From Singulisphaera sp. GP187 (lineage in GTDB: Bacteria; Pseudomonadota; Gammaproteobacteria; Burkholderiales; Burkholderiaceae_C), in NCBI GenBank assembly GCA_943327965.2, contig CALPYQ020000005.1, positions 1 through 15,499 on the forward strand: DNA of 15,499 nucleotides, given 5' to 3'. How positions within the stretch are numbered: position 1 is the first letter of the stretch; each line of letters opens with the position of its first letter. Of the stretch, positions 15,499-15,499 are shown piece by piece. The position numbers and the translations under genes were made by a program. The notes under the pieces are model-generated. The model was not told the origin of the DNA. It made no database searches and saw only the letters and a list, made by a program, of their open reading frames with translations.

Positions 15499-15499
15499 A

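Overview
The window looks like the chromosome of a betaproteobacterium in the order Burkholderiales, most likely Comamonadaceae (a Limnohabitans- or Rhodoferax-like organism). The evidence is the ctaA-ctaB-sco order of cytochrome oxidase assembly genes, the character of their proteins and a GC content of roughly one half. This placement comes from recognising families by eye; no database search was run.

Layout. Positions 1-2289 (+ strand) hold the end of a cytochrome c oxidase biogenesis operon: the 3' part of ctaA (heme A synthase), ctaB/cyoE (heme O synthase) and a Sco/SenC copper lipoprotein. A bidirectional terminator at about 2311-2338 separates it from everything else, which lies on the minus strand. 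From right to left (the direction of transcription) the minus strand carries: an acyl-CoA dehydrogenase (ACAD) cut by the window edge, a small MaoC-type hydratase, an Ltp2-type thiolase-fold protein, a FadE29-like ACAD, a FATP-type acyl-CoA ligase, a metallo-beta-lactamase-fold hydrolase, two adjacent ACADs (one with and one without the catalytic glutamate), a second AMP-forming CoA ligase and finally a TonB-dependent outer-membrane receptor. Gaps between the enzyme genes are 46 bp or less and three junctions overlap, so 5100-15498 reads as one long catabolic operon. The receptor follows after a 284-bp gap.

How the genes work together. ACAD + MaoC hydratase + Ltp2-type protein is the core of the mycobacterial igr/Chs module (FadE28-FadE29, ChsH1-ChsH2, Ltp2). 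That module shortens steroid side chains by dehydrogenation, hydration and retro-aldol cleavage instead of thiolysis. Here the MaoC protein has the D-x4-H dyad. The Ltp2-like protein lacks the thiolase cysteine and has two tyrosines 50 residues apart where I remember the Ltp2 aldolase catalytic tyrosines. The ACADs fall into two likely heteromeric pairs, each with one catalytic and one base-less subunit. The ligases would activate acids to CoA esters, and the TonB receptor is a candidate importer. The working hypothesis is a proteobacterial pathway for the side chain of a steroid, bile acid or similar polycyclic or isoprenoid carboxylate. No ring-degradation gene and no DUF35 partner of the aldolase is visible; both would have to lie outside the window.

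There is no gene-free stretch over 300 bp. I saw no tRNA, rRNA, CRISPR or insertion sequence.
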